The position numbers were made by a program, and so were the translations under genes. Under the pieces are notes generated by a model, which worked only from the letters and a program-made list of their open reading frames with translations, was not told where the DNA came from and did no database searches. Below are positions 30,467-43,195 of a DNA stretch of 64,000 bases, in pieces (within the stretch, counting starts at the first letter, position 1; every line of letters begins with the position of its first letter). The stretch comes from Symsagittifera roscoffensis (taxonomy: Eukaryota; Xenacoelomorpha; Acoela; Convolutidae): positions 2,730,001 through 2,794,000 of the forward strand of contig NC_087068.1 of NCBI RefSeq assembly GCF_963678635.1, given 5' to 3'.

Positions 30467-30599
30467 GGGTCCTTGCATTATTTTAGGAGAGTTCAAGAAA
30501 TCAAATTGGTCGACCTAGAAAAAGGTTTAAAAAAACCGCCCCCTCTAGAAATGCGCACGTAACTGTTTCGTGGAATTTTTGGGTCTCAAATGCAAAAAG

Positions 30600-32640
30600 G
30601 ATACAAGTTTTATGCAGCTTCTAGTTTTCAACCGAGCAATTTAGCTAGTTTTTTTCTCAAGTTTTGGGCCCTCCATTGCAATTATTTACGTTGAACTGAC
30701 CACTGGCAAACAATATTTGTTTGAAAATATGTACCTCTGTAACCAAAGATATGAGAAAAAAATATTTTGCTTTGGTTGGTTCAGCATTGGAGAATGAAAA
30801 TGTTTTCAATCTTTCCAAAAATGAACCGATGATTCAGATAGGATTTCTAAAGATTGTTTTCACACGGTTCCTTGATTATTAGTATGCTTCTATATTGCAA
30901 TTGAACAAGCCTATAATTTTGCTTTAAAAAAATTATGAAACACACTAAGCACCTAGGGGCCACTATTCGTAACAAGTGACAATTCGTAACAAACTTGTCA
31001 GTGAGATGTTGTTAAAATATCCTTGTGAATCGCCTAAGACCATTGTAAAAATGAATCAAAACTTTGCTTTGGGAACAGTTGTGCTATCGCTTCTCTCGAG
31101 AAGATATCAGAATTGTTTGGGACAATGAAGCCCTTGAAATTAAATTCTCTTTTAAAGTTCCTAAAAAAGTTTTGATTGAAATGCGATAAAAGAGGACCAG
31201 CAAATTATATTCTAGCTTCAAATTTTTCAGATAGTAAACAAAATAAATGCATCAACAGAATCCAATCGCAAAGCCAAAAGATAACAAGCGATGTGCACAG
31301 GGCTCAATTATAAAACTGGAAAAGTGCAAAAAAGCACAGAAAAAACACACTATTCTTATGCCGATGATACAGCTTAACAAAACTCAGTCTGAAAAAAATG
31401 ATTTTAGATGAAACACATAAAATTGCATTGGTACCAGCAACAAATTGGTTGATCAAAAGCAAATTTGCTAGGAACTTCGAACTACTTCTCGATCAAAATG
31501 AACTATGAAGATATTGATCGAAAATCCTATTTCAAATATTTTGGTGGAAAAACCGCCTCGATGGAGAAACCGATAAAAAAAACCAATGAAAGATAATCTA
31601 ATACTAACGCTGAATTTTTAAAAAAAAAACACGAATAAGTCAAAAATAGGTGAACCACTTGGTCGTTATGACCTTAGTTTAAAAGTAAAAAAGAATACTA
31701 CCAACGAGCGGATTGAGTATTAAGTAAGGAGGGTCAGTTTAAGACCTGTTGAAATATTGAATTAGATAAGGATATAAAATCAGATCACAACATTTCCCAT
31801 GGTAGGGAAAAATTTTGATGGGTAAAATGTAACTAAAAAAACTAACTACATTTAGCTATTTTCGCCTGGATGAAGCGAGGAACAAACTAAAAACATGGTA
31901 CATATTGCAAAAAGTTAGAGATATGACTATTCTTAGGTAAGGACTATTCTTGATGCAGGAAAATTAACAAACTTTTTGATGTAATTCGATGGAATAAAAA
32001 AAGAAAGTTATATAACAGCTTCTATCGGTATTGGAGCGTGTGGTATAAAATTTTAAATCGAAGATAAAATTAAGCACTGAAAACAAAAGAATAGCATTGA
32101 AACCTAATTGAGCAGTTTTGATTTAAGCAAGCTTTCATTTAATATTTTCATTTCCTGATAAGAATCTGTCAGGTCCCGATGGAATTTGGCTGCTCGAATG
32201 TGAGAGCGTATCGAAATTGCTATCTCCTCTTTTTACGACTATGAAGTGGATATATCGGACGTTTTTCATAGTCTTCTGATAATCCTGTCGGAATCTGATA
32301 TGTAGAGATTTTCAAAGATGGGATTTTTAGAAAATCTAAATGATTTTTTGTCGCTAACACCCTGCTATCCACTGGACAAGAGTAATTGAACTGAGTGACC
32401 ATAGCGGTAATTTTTTTTGTGTGGTGTCCGAATGCGGCTGAGGTATCTACCGGTTGATCGACTATGATAGGGTTGTTGGCTGATACGATTTGTCTTACGA
32501 CATCTATAAAATAACTTTAATCAAAAAGTTTTGGTGGGCCCGCGCTTCGACACGACCTTCGTAGAGCGGTAGGAGATGATTTTTTTTTGATCGACTTGTG
32601 ACCTCTTTATGACCGACGAAATCACAATTTCCAAATTTGG
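30600..32640. other. No gene seen
   Basis: Roughly 2 kb of AT-rich DNA without a supported gene or a repeat that I could pair elsewhere in the window. Confidence 0.45.
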
Positions 32641-32839
32641 TAAATCTTGGACTGATGATTCCTGATCCGTTGGAGTGTTTTCTGGTTTGGTTGGTTTTGT
32701 GTACTGAGTGAAAAGTTCGGAGTTGCTTTTATTTGACTTGGCTGGTGAGATTCAGTTGGGGCACTCGGTTATCTGTGGAACGTATAAACTCTCAAGTTTA
32801 ATCGTATATACATGGTTTAAGGTTTTATTGTCTGGTTTT

Positions 32840-33610
32840 GGAGACTTATCAGCTTTAGCTGATTGGCGATAAATCTCTCCCTCCTCTTATCTTTACAAGG
32901 GAATTCTTTAACCGACCAGTCCCAATCGCTAACGACTGGCGTATCCGAAGGCCAAAAACAAGATTCATCACAAGCGAAATACTCAGTTTTTTTGTTCTTC
33001 TTTGAACGAGATGATTGTCATCTACTGGAATTCTTCAGTGTCTCTTTTCTGTCTGTATTTTTTGGTTTAGGCGCATCCTTTGAAGTTGTAATGATTCGAT
33101 TTTGGAATTTGTTTCCGGAAGGTGTTTTTTTTGAATGGCAGTCGAGATGATGAGTACTGAATGAAAGTAAATGTAGCAGTATCTGTTTGCGTTTTTTTCC
33201 GATAGTTGAGGTATTTCACTTTCCGTGCTTCTTCTAGAAATTTCTACCCTCTTTGAATTTTTGATTAGTGGAGTACGGGAAACAATATTTCCTCGGAAGT
33301 TGCGTGATTTAAGCAAATCAGATTTTTCACCGCTTTATCTGATTTGCAAATAAACTTTCGACCGGAAAATCGGTTGTAGACTTAGATGCATATAGTATTT
33401 CAGTGTTAGAAAAAAATCAAAGTACTGCTGTTTGATATCCTTTCCGTTTTTAGTCTGATCATCTGAATCGTGTCCATTGTCCGTCGGAAAATGATTTTTC
33501 TAGAGTAAGGGCTGCTCAGTGTGACCATCCTTGATGCAGCCGTCAGATTCCTAATTTGGAGCATTATCTTAAGCGATGATTGATTTCCCTTTTCTAAAGT
33601 GTCAATCAAG
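32840..33610 (-). pseudogene. Decayed unknown gene, copy A
   Basis: Minus-strand frames here match copy B at 36711-37612 at the protein level. Shared blocks include DNHL, RIRQSLAIGT then LVKI, and LIDxLxK. The ten residues RIRQSLAIGT are identical while the codons differ at three third positions, which points to past selection on protein. Copy A has a TGA at about 33032-33034 inside the shared block where copy B has CGA. The product is rich in Lys, Arg and Ser; I do not recognise it, and intron positions are unknown, so extent is approximate. It could be a host gene pair or an old retroelement gag. Confidence 0.4.
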
Positions 33611-34663
33611 TTATCAGTAGCTAATGATCTCCAAAAACTGTTTGGTCTTCTCTCGAAAGGTTTTTCGAAGGGAGAACAATTAATTGTTGATAGAACTGTT
33701 TAGCGTTTGCGATAAAAAAAACCTGAGAAGCGCTGTTGTTACGGGAATACCTTGAAGTTAAATTACAGTGCAAGGGGTTCTGTTTTGAAAGTATTTAGAA
33801 AATTTTCTACTGATCCAACGGATCTCTGATCGCCGACTGTACATGATTTGAATCGCAGTATATGTGTTCGAAGTATATTTTTGCAGAGGTATTTTCGAAA
33901 AGTAACCAATACCGCGAGTTTTTTTTTTCAAATTTTCATTCCAATTGAACTATTTTACTACGACTCTCAAATATGCCTAAAGTTTGTTTTTTCGTTCAGA
34001 TCTTCTTACGCAACATGCAGAAAAAAACACGTCACCAATTTGAAAAAACAGTTTTAGATTTAAGTCTTTGTTCGGAAATTTCTCTGCTCTGGGTACTTTC
34101 CTTGCAATATCGGCTATCCTTGCAATATTTGGTGCTGGTTTTCTCTTGACACTTGCTGTTGCTTTGTACAAATTTTCGGTTGGTTAGAAGTCATTAGTCA
34201 CTTTTAGGTGTTTGGTGTTTCCTTTACGTTTATGAGAGCTACGTTCAGTGCTTATACCGGAGGAAGTCTCCCTGGGAGGTGTTTCTTCTTGATGTTGTAA
34301 CATTATAATGAAAAAATTTCTTATCCGTTTGTCCTCTCCACTGTATTCATTACATTTTATACGATTTTTACCACGGTGCCTCAAATTGTTCTTCCAAATC
34401 TTTTTTTTTGTTTCCTGTTCAAAAAATGTTTTCTTTGAAGATTTTGTTCATTTTCTTGGCGATTGCGACTGAAAAAAGGTCCCAGAAGTTTTGAAATGAG
34501 TTGTGAAGGACTTTGACTTTAATGAACGTTTGGCTGTTTTGTTCCATCTGACCAGAGTTGAGGGATAGATATAGCAGAGCTCTTATTTTTTCATCTACCT
34601 CCTCTGGACGCATTCAATTAATTTTTTGAGTTCTTCTTTTTAGGAGTATGCTTCTTCGTCATC

Positions 34664-35030
34664 ATAAGGTCTTTGCTCGGCGAGGTTTCTTTCGAATCTA
34701 GCGTTCCTTTGATTTCCGGTTTCGTTACCCTCTGGGGACTTTTTGTATATAAGCGGAGTTGTATAGGCTCGTTTTGAAAAAGATAGCAGAAGATATGAAC
34801 GCTATCTGGAAATTTTTGAAGTTATGAACTGGAGAAGGTCTTTGCTCAGCATCATAAGGTCTTTCCTCAGCGAGGTTTCCCTCCAAACTAACCTTAATTT
34901 GACTTTCGGATCCGTCGCCCTCTGGGGGATTTTTAAAAATTAATGGAGATATATGAGCTCGTTATGAAAAAGATAGCAGGAGACCTATAACGATATTTTG
35001 CAAGCTATGAACGGTAACTGGAAAAGACTT
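34664..35030. repeat. Imperfect tandem duplication, about 182-bp unit
   Basis: CATCATAAGGTCTTTGCTCGG (about 34658) recurs as CATCATAAGGTCTTTCCTCAG (about 34850), followed by collinear CCCTCTGGGG and GAAAAAGATAGCAG phrases. It lies inside copy A. Confidence 0.65.
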
Positions 35031-36489
35031 CTCCAATCTTCCCACGGAGTTGGATGCGCCGATTGTGTGATTTCAGCAAAATTTTGGACTCCCTTCTACG
35101 CTCGATTTGTTTTCGCTTCGTTGCGCCATGAAAAAATTATTCTAACGCTAACGCTATATCTATTGAAAAGATTTTTAAAAATTCAAAATAAGTCAATTAT
35201 CTAATTGTTAGAACCTTAATTTAACCCTAGTTAAGCTGATATTCAGCTTAGCACCTGTTCATAGACTAAATTAACGAAGACTGAAACTAAATATCAAATT
35301 GAACTTAATCATTTGAAATTTGATTTATTTGTGTGGATTAGTCCATCAGTTGCGCAAAAATCTAAGAAAAACAGTAACTGTACCAGTTTTACAAGACATA
35401 CACGAAAACCGTTTTTTAAATTGGCCCTTACTTTTACGGCAAGTCTTCCAATTTCACTTTTGACAAAATTGATTCAACAAAAAAACAGTTAATTTTAGTT
35501 GTACACTTCGAGAAAAAGTTTGAATCTTTATAAATTGCGTGAAATTATGAAATATATATTTTAGGAGCTTCATTCAATTGAACTCTTGAAATGGGTGGGT
35601 AAAACAATTTGCATTGAATGTTTGAATGTGAATCTGAGATATTCAGAAAATTACTACCTTCATTGATTTCTTCAAAAACTATAACAACCCAGCAAAAGCA
35701 GAAAAATTTGATCAACATTAAACAAAATAACAAAACTTTTCAATGATTACAAGAACAGCAAAGTTACACATTCTTTTCACAAAACTTTGCCCTCTAATAA
35801 CTAAAGTATTAAAAATTATTGATTTAACAAACTGGTTTTTCTAATTTCTCTATTTTTTCAAAATATTCTACAGTTTTTATGTCAAACTTTAAACGAAACA
35901 TTATATCACTTCGAAACTTTTTCAAGTTGTAAATTTTTTTTATGGCGCTTGGAAAAAAGGCATTGTTTTCAACCCAAAAATCTTCAAGCTTTGGGTTCGT
36001 TAGGCTAATTTTTTATCTAAAACAAATCTGATGGAAGTGGGCCATATTGGAAACAATTAACTTCTATTGGAATACGAAACTAAAGTTGATAATAGAGATG
36101 AAATTTTTTAATCACTAGAACAAAAAGCCAGACATAGTTTGTTCCTAGGGCCAAATTCTGTCAAACATAGGTGAATAATAAAAAAAGAAATTTGCATAAG
36201 GTTTTTACTTAATGGAAAAAAATTTGTGTTTCTGTTTTGAAATGTTTTTTTTTTCCTTCGCAATCTTTTTGGAAAATTTGACTCAATAAAATTTTTGGCT
36301 TTCGCGATTCGTAGAGGAAGGATCTAAGAAAAGTTATCCAGCCTGTCTAAGCATATTCAGTATCATTTATTTCCCCATTTTCCAATCTGGCTGATTTTGC
36401 TGAGCACTGCCGCTTTTTTGCTATTGAGGTACGTTATTTTTTGTGTTGAGAACTTTCAGATTGTACCAATATTGTAGCCGTAATCGGGT

Positions 36490-37620
36490 TGGGATAGATC
36501 CGTTAGAGTGGTTCCTGGTTTGGCTGGTATTGTGCCCCTAGTGGAAGCTTCAGTATTGTTTTTGTTTGATGCGGCTTTAATGATTGAGATGGTGGTTTCG
36601 GTTGTCTATGGAACGTCCAAAATCTCAGATTGTATCATAATTTAATGATATAAGACTATATTGACAGGTTTAGAAAATTTACAAAAATTAGCTTATAGGC
36701 GATATATCTCTTATCTCGTTATCTTTACAAGTAGAGTTTGCCACCAACTAGTACCAATCGCTAATGACTGACGTATCCGAGGAAAGAAAAGAATTGTCGC
36801 AAGCGATATTACCCGTGTTTTTTTAGCGAGATGATTATCTTCTCCTGCGATTCTTCGGTGTCTCAGCCGGCTTTTTCCGTTTAAGTGCATCTCTTTGAGT
36901 TGTCTTGAAACGAGTTTGGGCCTTGATTCCGGCATGTGGTTTTCCATTGATTGACGGTGGGAAGAGGAGCACCGAAAGAAAAAAAATGTAGCAGCCATTT
37001 TGTCTTTTCTGGTGGGTGAGGGAATTCATTTTCCGGGTTTGTCTCCATTGGCATCTTCCCCTAGATTTTCCTCTGGATTTTTTTGAAACTAACTTGATTT
37101 TATTGTTAGTGGAGTATAGGAAAAAAGTTTTCTCGGAAGAGCGTGATATCAGTAAACCAAATTTTCTCATCGCTTTGTTCAATTTGCGAGTTTTTTTAAA
37201 GCGGAAAAACCAATTTTTGACTCAGCTGAAAATACATTTTCAGTGTTAAGACCTTCAAAAAACTGCGTCCCATTAACTCCATTACAGAGGCTCCATCAGC
37301 TCCATTCTCCGGAGCAATAGTGCTGTTTGAGGTCACTGCAAATTTTGTCTGATTGTCTCACTGATATCCTTTGTTCGTCGGGTTGCGATTTTTCTGTATT
37401 AAGGGCATATACGTAGGATAAAATTCAGTGCAACCTTCAGATTCCCAAATTCGAGCTCTATACTTAGTGATGATTGATTTCCTTTTGTCTAAAACGTCAA
37501 TTAAGTTATCAGAAGCTACCTTAATCCAAAAAGTGTTCTGTCCTCTCCCAAAATGTAGATAGAATTTTTTAAACGGCGTCGATAAGCTTATGTATGGGGA
37601 GTTAAATGACATTCAAGAAG
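36490..37620 (-). pseudogene. Decayed unknown gene, copy B
   Basis: Protein-level partner of the copy A remnant. One minus-strand frame (36711-36998) carries DNHL, then a Ser/Leu-rich stretch, then RIRQSLAIGT and LVKI before a stop. The N-terminal part continues in a different frame (36835-37182, sharing CYIxFxSVL with copy A), so a frameshift or an intron separates them near 36950. A further block at 37358-37612 shares LIDxLxK with copy A. Basic and Ser-rich, with no recognised family. Because A and B are broken at different places, both were probably functional after the duplication. Confidence 0.4.
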
Positions 37621-38667
37621 TTTTTTTTGTGCTTAGAATTTTTTAAAATTCAATCCAATGCATCTATGATTGTCCACTGTAGATTCAAAATTAGTTATAC
37701 AAGATTTGAAAACTCAAAGCACTATCTTCACTAATTGTTTTTGGCATTCTATCGAAAAAAAATATGATCGATGAGTGAAGTCGTTAGCTTTGTAGTGGGT
37801 GTGTTCGAGGAGGTGTGCAGACTGTTTTTTTTTAAAAGCAATCAATACAAGAATATAACAGTTTCTGTCCCACAGTAATTTCAAAGAGCCTAGGAAGCCT
37901 AAAAAAAGCTTCTTCATTTCGTATTGAAGAGTCTGGTAAATATCTGACGGAGTTGTTTTGTTGTTCTTACCGGCTATCGTGAACTGAATTCAATTTTTTC
38001 TGTGATAGGATATCTGTCTATAAATACGAAGTTAAGGTGCATAACTGTTTTCTGCAAAAACTTTCATGCCATGCTTTCATGGGTGAGTATTATTGAGGAT
38101 CTTCATCATACTTTTTCTCAATGCGAAATGGATGACCAGTTTTTTTTTCAATAATAAGTAGTCCTTCGAAAATGTGAAGGTCTTGTCTATAGTAGCGGAA
38201 ATGCCCCGTTTTTGCAATATTTCAGATCCATTTTCCATTGGAGTGCCATAACCCTTGCAAGTAAGATTTAACATTGGTTATTCGAGATTATGGGGCAAAT
38301 ATTCAAGAGTTTGTAAAGCAAATTCACGATTTATCCGTTTTTTGCTGAATTTGTCTGGTTGCTTTCAAGTTTTTTCAGAGAATTGATAAAACCGGAAGTT
38401 GATGTAATTTTGTCGTTATTACTTTGGGTCATGTTCACAGTTTTTATATAATTAATTGCAGTGATAAATTTGATAAAGTGAGTTTTTAATGACAAAAAAA
38501 AACGAAATTGGAAGTTCTTTAAAAATTGATATCACAAATCGATTGGAAGACATCACTCCGAACAAAGTTCAAATTAACTGCTGTTTAAATTACAAAGTTG
38601 GATTGAGAAAATTAGAACTTGAAAAGTCAAAAAGATAACAGTATTACGAAATAAAATGAAAAATCAA

Positions 38668-38902
38668 TCTACCCAGCGTGTTAGACGACTGTGATAAGGT
38701 GGAAGCTAAGGCTATGTGATCAGTATTGATACCAAATTGTGAACAGTTAAAAATTTGCTTACAATGTTCAACTGCCCATTCTACTACTAGTAAATTTAAT
38801 CCGTTGATTAAGTATTTTGACACGTCGGTGTTTAAAAGGCTTGACGCAATAGAGACTGTTTTCTGATTGTTCCCATGGAGTTGTTTTAATAATGCTCCAG
38901 AG
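38668..38902 (-). other. Candidate exon, unknown
   Basis: A minus-strand open stretch of about 78 codons begins right after CTACTTACAG, a good acceptor, and contains a regular mix of Leu, Val, Trp, Cys and His that looks like folded protein. The right end has a weak donor (GGGTAGAT). It may be an exon of the decayed gene in copy B. No family recognised. Confidence 0.25.
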
Positions 38903-40005
38903 CTGTAAGTAGATTCTGTCAAGAATTTTTTTTTGTAATTTTCCGTCGAAATTTGTATTCCGAAAACTCTACTAATTCTTGTTTATTTTATCAAATGCAA
39001 TACTGTCTTCTTTCAATTAAATGGTTTTTTTGTTCAACAAGGGTCTTGAAAGACTACCCAGTGTTGCCAGGTTGTGAGCAGTTTTCATTCACTGGTTTGT
39101 AGAACGGTAGAATGAACGTAATTTTTTTTCAAAGTTTTAGGATTTGGAATATTTTGAATTGTGAAATTTTTGTTTGCGAAACTTTAACTATCCAGGGATG
39201 ATGAAAATGTATTCACTGTTTGCTCATCTTCAGAAAAACTTTCCTTGTGGGCAATTTAAATATCAGCTAAATAACAGACTGTTCAAAGATAATTTCCGAT
39301 TGTTGAATCTACAACGCTATAGAACTCGTTGGGCATTACTCTCAATCCATAAAAACCAGTTAAAACTTGATAAGTACCGGCTATATTTCAACCTTTTAAG
39401 ATTGCATTGTTTGCTTGTAAAAGTGTCAAGGACCAGTTGACTATAAGCAATCTCCAAATCAAAGTTAAAAACTAAACTTCTTTGATGGGTTCTACAGATA
39501 ATTTAGCGACAAAATTGTCCACAAGCTCATTAATGTTAGGCATTTGGGGTTCGCTCTTGAAGAGCTATTTAATTAAATATTTCAATTCTAACGCTAAATT
39601 GTTTGATTTGTCTTTCTACAAATTATAACAAAAGAAGTTATGCCTTCTGGGTCAATTTGCAAGAGACGTGGAGTTGTAGGAGCTCACTCTAAAATTTTTA
39701 ACAGGAGATCTATATAGATATTTATTTAGCTGTAAGTGTCAACTTGAAAAGACCATTCCAATCTTCCCATGAAGTTGAAGCGTGGATGGTGGGGTTCTAC
39801 CAAAGTTGTGGAATGACTCTCAAGCTCGATTTGCTTTTGCATGGCTGTGCCATGGGAAAAAAATCTAATGCTAACGCTAAATCAAAAAAAACTTTAAAAG
39901 TTAAAATAAGTGATTTAATAATCATTAAAACTTGAATTAATGAGTCAACAAGAAAACTTTTAAGCAGTCGAATGAGTTGAAAGTCAGGTTAAGAATTGTT
40001 AACAG

Positions 40006-40019
40006 TATAAATCAAAGAA
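40006..40019. repeat. Target-site duplication of the non-LTR element, 3' side
   Basis: TATAAATCAAAGAA, exact match to 43182-43195. Confidence 0.85.
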
Positions 40020-43000
40020 GAGAGACCCTAAAATTCTATTTCTAAATTAATTTTTGTAACCAAAATTGTGCAAGGAAAAGTTTTTCGTTGCTTGTTAACA
40101 GTTGTCATCCTGTGTTTTTATCTTCAAACATCTCATATTCTTCGAAATATTATGCAAATGGTGTCAAAATTCTAAAATCATAGGAGTCAGTTATGCGCGA
40201 TGAAAGCCCCAGTTAACAGCGTGTGAATATTTAGAATGCCATTCCAATTGTGTAACCGTCCTCAACGCCGAGCGATCGCCATTTGGATCTTGTGCATCTG
40301 ATGCAAATGTTGAATGCTCTTAGTATAGCGAATGAAATTTTTTATCTCACCCAGCACATGACATGACTGTATGGGCGGTCCCATTTTGATGCCAGACCAT
40401 CTGCTAGTCGTTTGAGGAAAAACGTGAACTCCGGTGCCAAAACACCATCTATTGTACTGACAAGTGGTGTGAAAGACATGTGCTTTTCTTCACAAGCTAG
40501 TCTATACTTATTTTTATTCTCAATCTCTGCAGTTTTCAGTACATTCAAGGGATTGCGGTTTTGACAAGACGGAGCATCAGTGTCTGTAACACGGATGTCG
40601 AACGACGCAGCCGACTGTCTATCCCAAACCCCACGAGCTGAAAGATCTGCAATTAGTGCAGGGGTTCCATTTTCTACATCTGGTTCTTATACAACAGGTT
40701 CTTTTTTCACATCCTTCCACAAAATTGAAGCAGGATAGTACATTGCGTCTCTTATTTTGTTGTGTCGTAGTGTTACCAGTCCGCCCTTCTTGCAAGAAAG
40801 TGCATGCTGTAAGTCAAAATCTTGTTGACATCCATCGCATCTCGAGAAAGAACGTTTGAGTGGTTTTCTGTACCTGACACAAAAAGCCTCTCTAAACTCG
40901 GTGGCTGACAAATCAAAATTATCTTTCAACAAGGGCAGCGAAGTTAGCCACAAGGAACAGTTTTTGTCGATTATTCTCCGGATCGCTCTATTCTGATCTG
41001 CTGGTAAAACTGCAAGCAATTCATCGAGTTTATCTTTGTCCACAGCATTTTGTTTCTTCTCGTGGTTTTTTCTTGCTTCTCTCATCTTTGTTTTGTGTAG
41101 AGTTTGGTCGAATTCATCTTGGAGAAGGATCAAACTCACGAGACAGTCCGTTGCTTCACGTGAAGTGAAAAATGCTAGTTCGGCACCTTCTATTGGATTT
41201 CGAACACCTAGTCCCCCTCTTTTGACAGGAAGTGAATAAAAAACACGATCAGAGTGTGTGACAATAGCAGTTCCTAGTAAGCTTGGCAAAAAGTTTTCCT
41301 CCAACATCTTCTCGAGAGGAGCAAACAACTGCGACGTATCTTTGACTACTCTCCGGACAAAATTCCATTCGCATTGCAGTGATCTTGTTAATCCAACCAA
41401 AGCAGCTTGAGGTTCTTTTTCTGCCACTTTGGACAACTCGCCAAGACAATCCAACCACTCTTGGACCTTTTTTTAAAGTGAAACGAATTTTGCCTTCATC
41501 AGAGCCAATAAATCCGGCCAAATATCTTCTACCTTCAACTATTCTGATGCCGAACCTGTCAAACAATTGATGAGCTTTTTCAACAAAGTTCGGGTGAACA
41601 ACCAAATAACTTTTGCTTGGCTCGGGGTAATAGCCATACTTCGGGCCGTTTTCAGTCAAAGATGACAACCATTCAACCAGGTTTTCTAGTGCGCCGAGAG
41701 CTCCCGAATCATCTGCATACCATGTTTGTAAATACTTATCTCAGTCTTTGAGTGATTCAATCAATGGCATCAATAAAACACCATAGAATAACATCGCTAG
41801 TGGATCACCCTGTGTAGTGCCTTCACTACTGAAAAGAAGTTCTGTCGTTCCTGCAACAATTAGCGGCGCATACCCTCTATAAGTGTTGAAAAGAAATCGT
41901 GAGCACCTTGGCCAAAGTATTCTAGCATTCCATAGAGCCGTTTCCCTGTTCAATGCATTGAATGCGTTTGAGGCATCCAGTAATAGAAGACCATGTCCGT
42001 CTTCTTTGGTGCTATTAAACAACTCCTCCACTGCGTGTTCAGCTCCTTCTATTCCTTCTTTCACACCACAAACTAGTTGTTGAGATCCACAGGTTTCTTC
42101 GAGATCTTTTTTGGTCGCTTCGGCCATACATTTACGCATTATTCTTCGCAAACACTCACCTATGCCAATTGGTCTAACTCCGGGGCACTTGTCCAAAGCG
42201 ATCAGACGACCTGACATCAATGCTCGTATTTGGTTCAATGGAATAATTTCTATAGCTATCTTTGTGATCAGCGCTGCCACTTCGTCTCTCAAAGCCGAAC
42301 TGTATCCTCCAATTTGAAGAAATGCGTCTTTCCAGTGTTCCGAATCTGTTCCTGGAGGTCCGGCTCCACCGTGCATTGACCTCACAGATTTTTCTATATA
42401 AGAAGAAGTGATGGTTACTGTTTCTAACTCAGGCAAGCTGTCTACTTGTATTCTTGCTTCTTCTTTTGACTGTTTTGCTACGGGATGTTTTTCTTTCAGA
42501 ATGTCAATGACTAATTTTCTTGTTTTTGTTGTGGAATCAATAACTTCGTCATTTGGATGGAGCAAACCTCCGCCAGATCTGCTTGTCAGCCAACGCATGG
42601 CAGACCGAACTTTCCCTTCCATCATCATTCGTGCAAAAACCACTGAGGTGTGCTCGTCTTCAGATCTGTTGTTTTTTCATAGGTTTGCTCGGTTGTTTTT
42701 GTGAACATCGTTTGGCTTCTTGTAGTAGAATATTGAACTTACTATTTTCCCAGTCTTCAAGTCGTCTTCCTATCAAAGCTCTCACATCACGTGTGGTTTT
42801 TATCATTGGATCTCGCTGTAAGATTAATCGGCTGAATACTAGAAGTCGTTCTGAACATTCGTTTTGGTTCAATCGGCAGACTTCTTTCGTTACAGTTTGT
42901 GACGTTTTCTGTAATGGGTACGACAGGATAATGGTCTTGCTCACTGAGGGACATAACACGAAGCTGTTGAGTCGCCCCAGTATGTTGTTCTTCATTTTCT

Positions 43001-43181
43001 ATTTTGTCTTCGGTTTCGTTGTATGGATCCTCTTGTTCATCGTCGCTAACTCTCTGCGACGCAAAAACGGAGTCCTCATTTGGATTTTCTTCCGAGTGAT
43101 CACGAAAACCAAAATAAGACGGCGGTCTTATCGCTCTGTCGCTTCTCCTCATCATTTCGTGTCGGGGTTGACTAATAATGA
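40020..43181 (-). mobile_element. Non-LTR retroelement with restriction-like endonuclease, near full length
   Basis: The 3,162-bp insertion is bounded by a perfect 14-bp duplication, as made by target-primed reverse transcription. It reads on the minus strand, with a 26-base leader before the first ATG (43155) and a roughly 210-base 3' untranslated end without a poly-A tail. The order is N-terminal unknown region, reverse transcriptase, Cys/His finger and endonuclease. It interrupts copy B of the segmental duplication, and copy A lacks it. It is now inactive. Confidence 0.85.
40231..43155 (-). pseudogene. Reverse transcriptase with C-terminal endonuclease, broken
   Basis: It once encoded one long protein. 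The N terminus is charged and unrecognised. RT motifs lie from about 42643 to 41700: a GVRPIG block, LLDASNAFN with the first catalytic Asp, EGTTQGDPLAM, and YADD at 41708-41719. Near 40790-40835 is a CX2CX8HX4C-type finger, followed by a PD-(D/E)XK-like endonuclease with FDIRVTDTDA and an E-x-x-K-type segment. This layout belongs to the endonuclease-at-the-end group (R2, CRE, NeSL type) rather than the APE group. Breaks: frame changes between 43155 and 42800, near 42650, and at a seven-A run near 41475, and in-frame stops at 41741-41743, 40687-40689 and 40342-40344. The natural stop is at 40231-40233. The gene copies the element and nicks its target. Confidence 0.85.
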
Positions 43182-43195
43182 TATAAATCAAAGAA
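43182..43195. repeat. Target-site duplication of the non-LTR element, 5' side
   Basis: TATAAATCAAAGAA, exact match to 40006-40019. Confidence 0.85.

Larger units (their letters stand above)
32640..35980. repeat. Diverged segmental duplication, copy A
   Basis: Collinear with copy B (36490-40019 plus 43182-43930). Matching landmarks are CGTTGGAGTG (about 32668) with CGTTAGAGTG (36501), CTCCAATCTTCCCACGGAGTT (35029) with its partner at 39751, and the GAATCTGAGATATTC stretch (35631) with 43554. Identity looks like 65-80%. It lacks the retroelement insertion present in copy B, so it represents the empty-site state. Confidence 0.75.

Noticed and set aside
29870-30562. 230-codon plus-strand frame
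   Set aside because: It reads through the GGAATCC repeats and an inverted-repeat arm; the opposite strand is also open and there is no domain.
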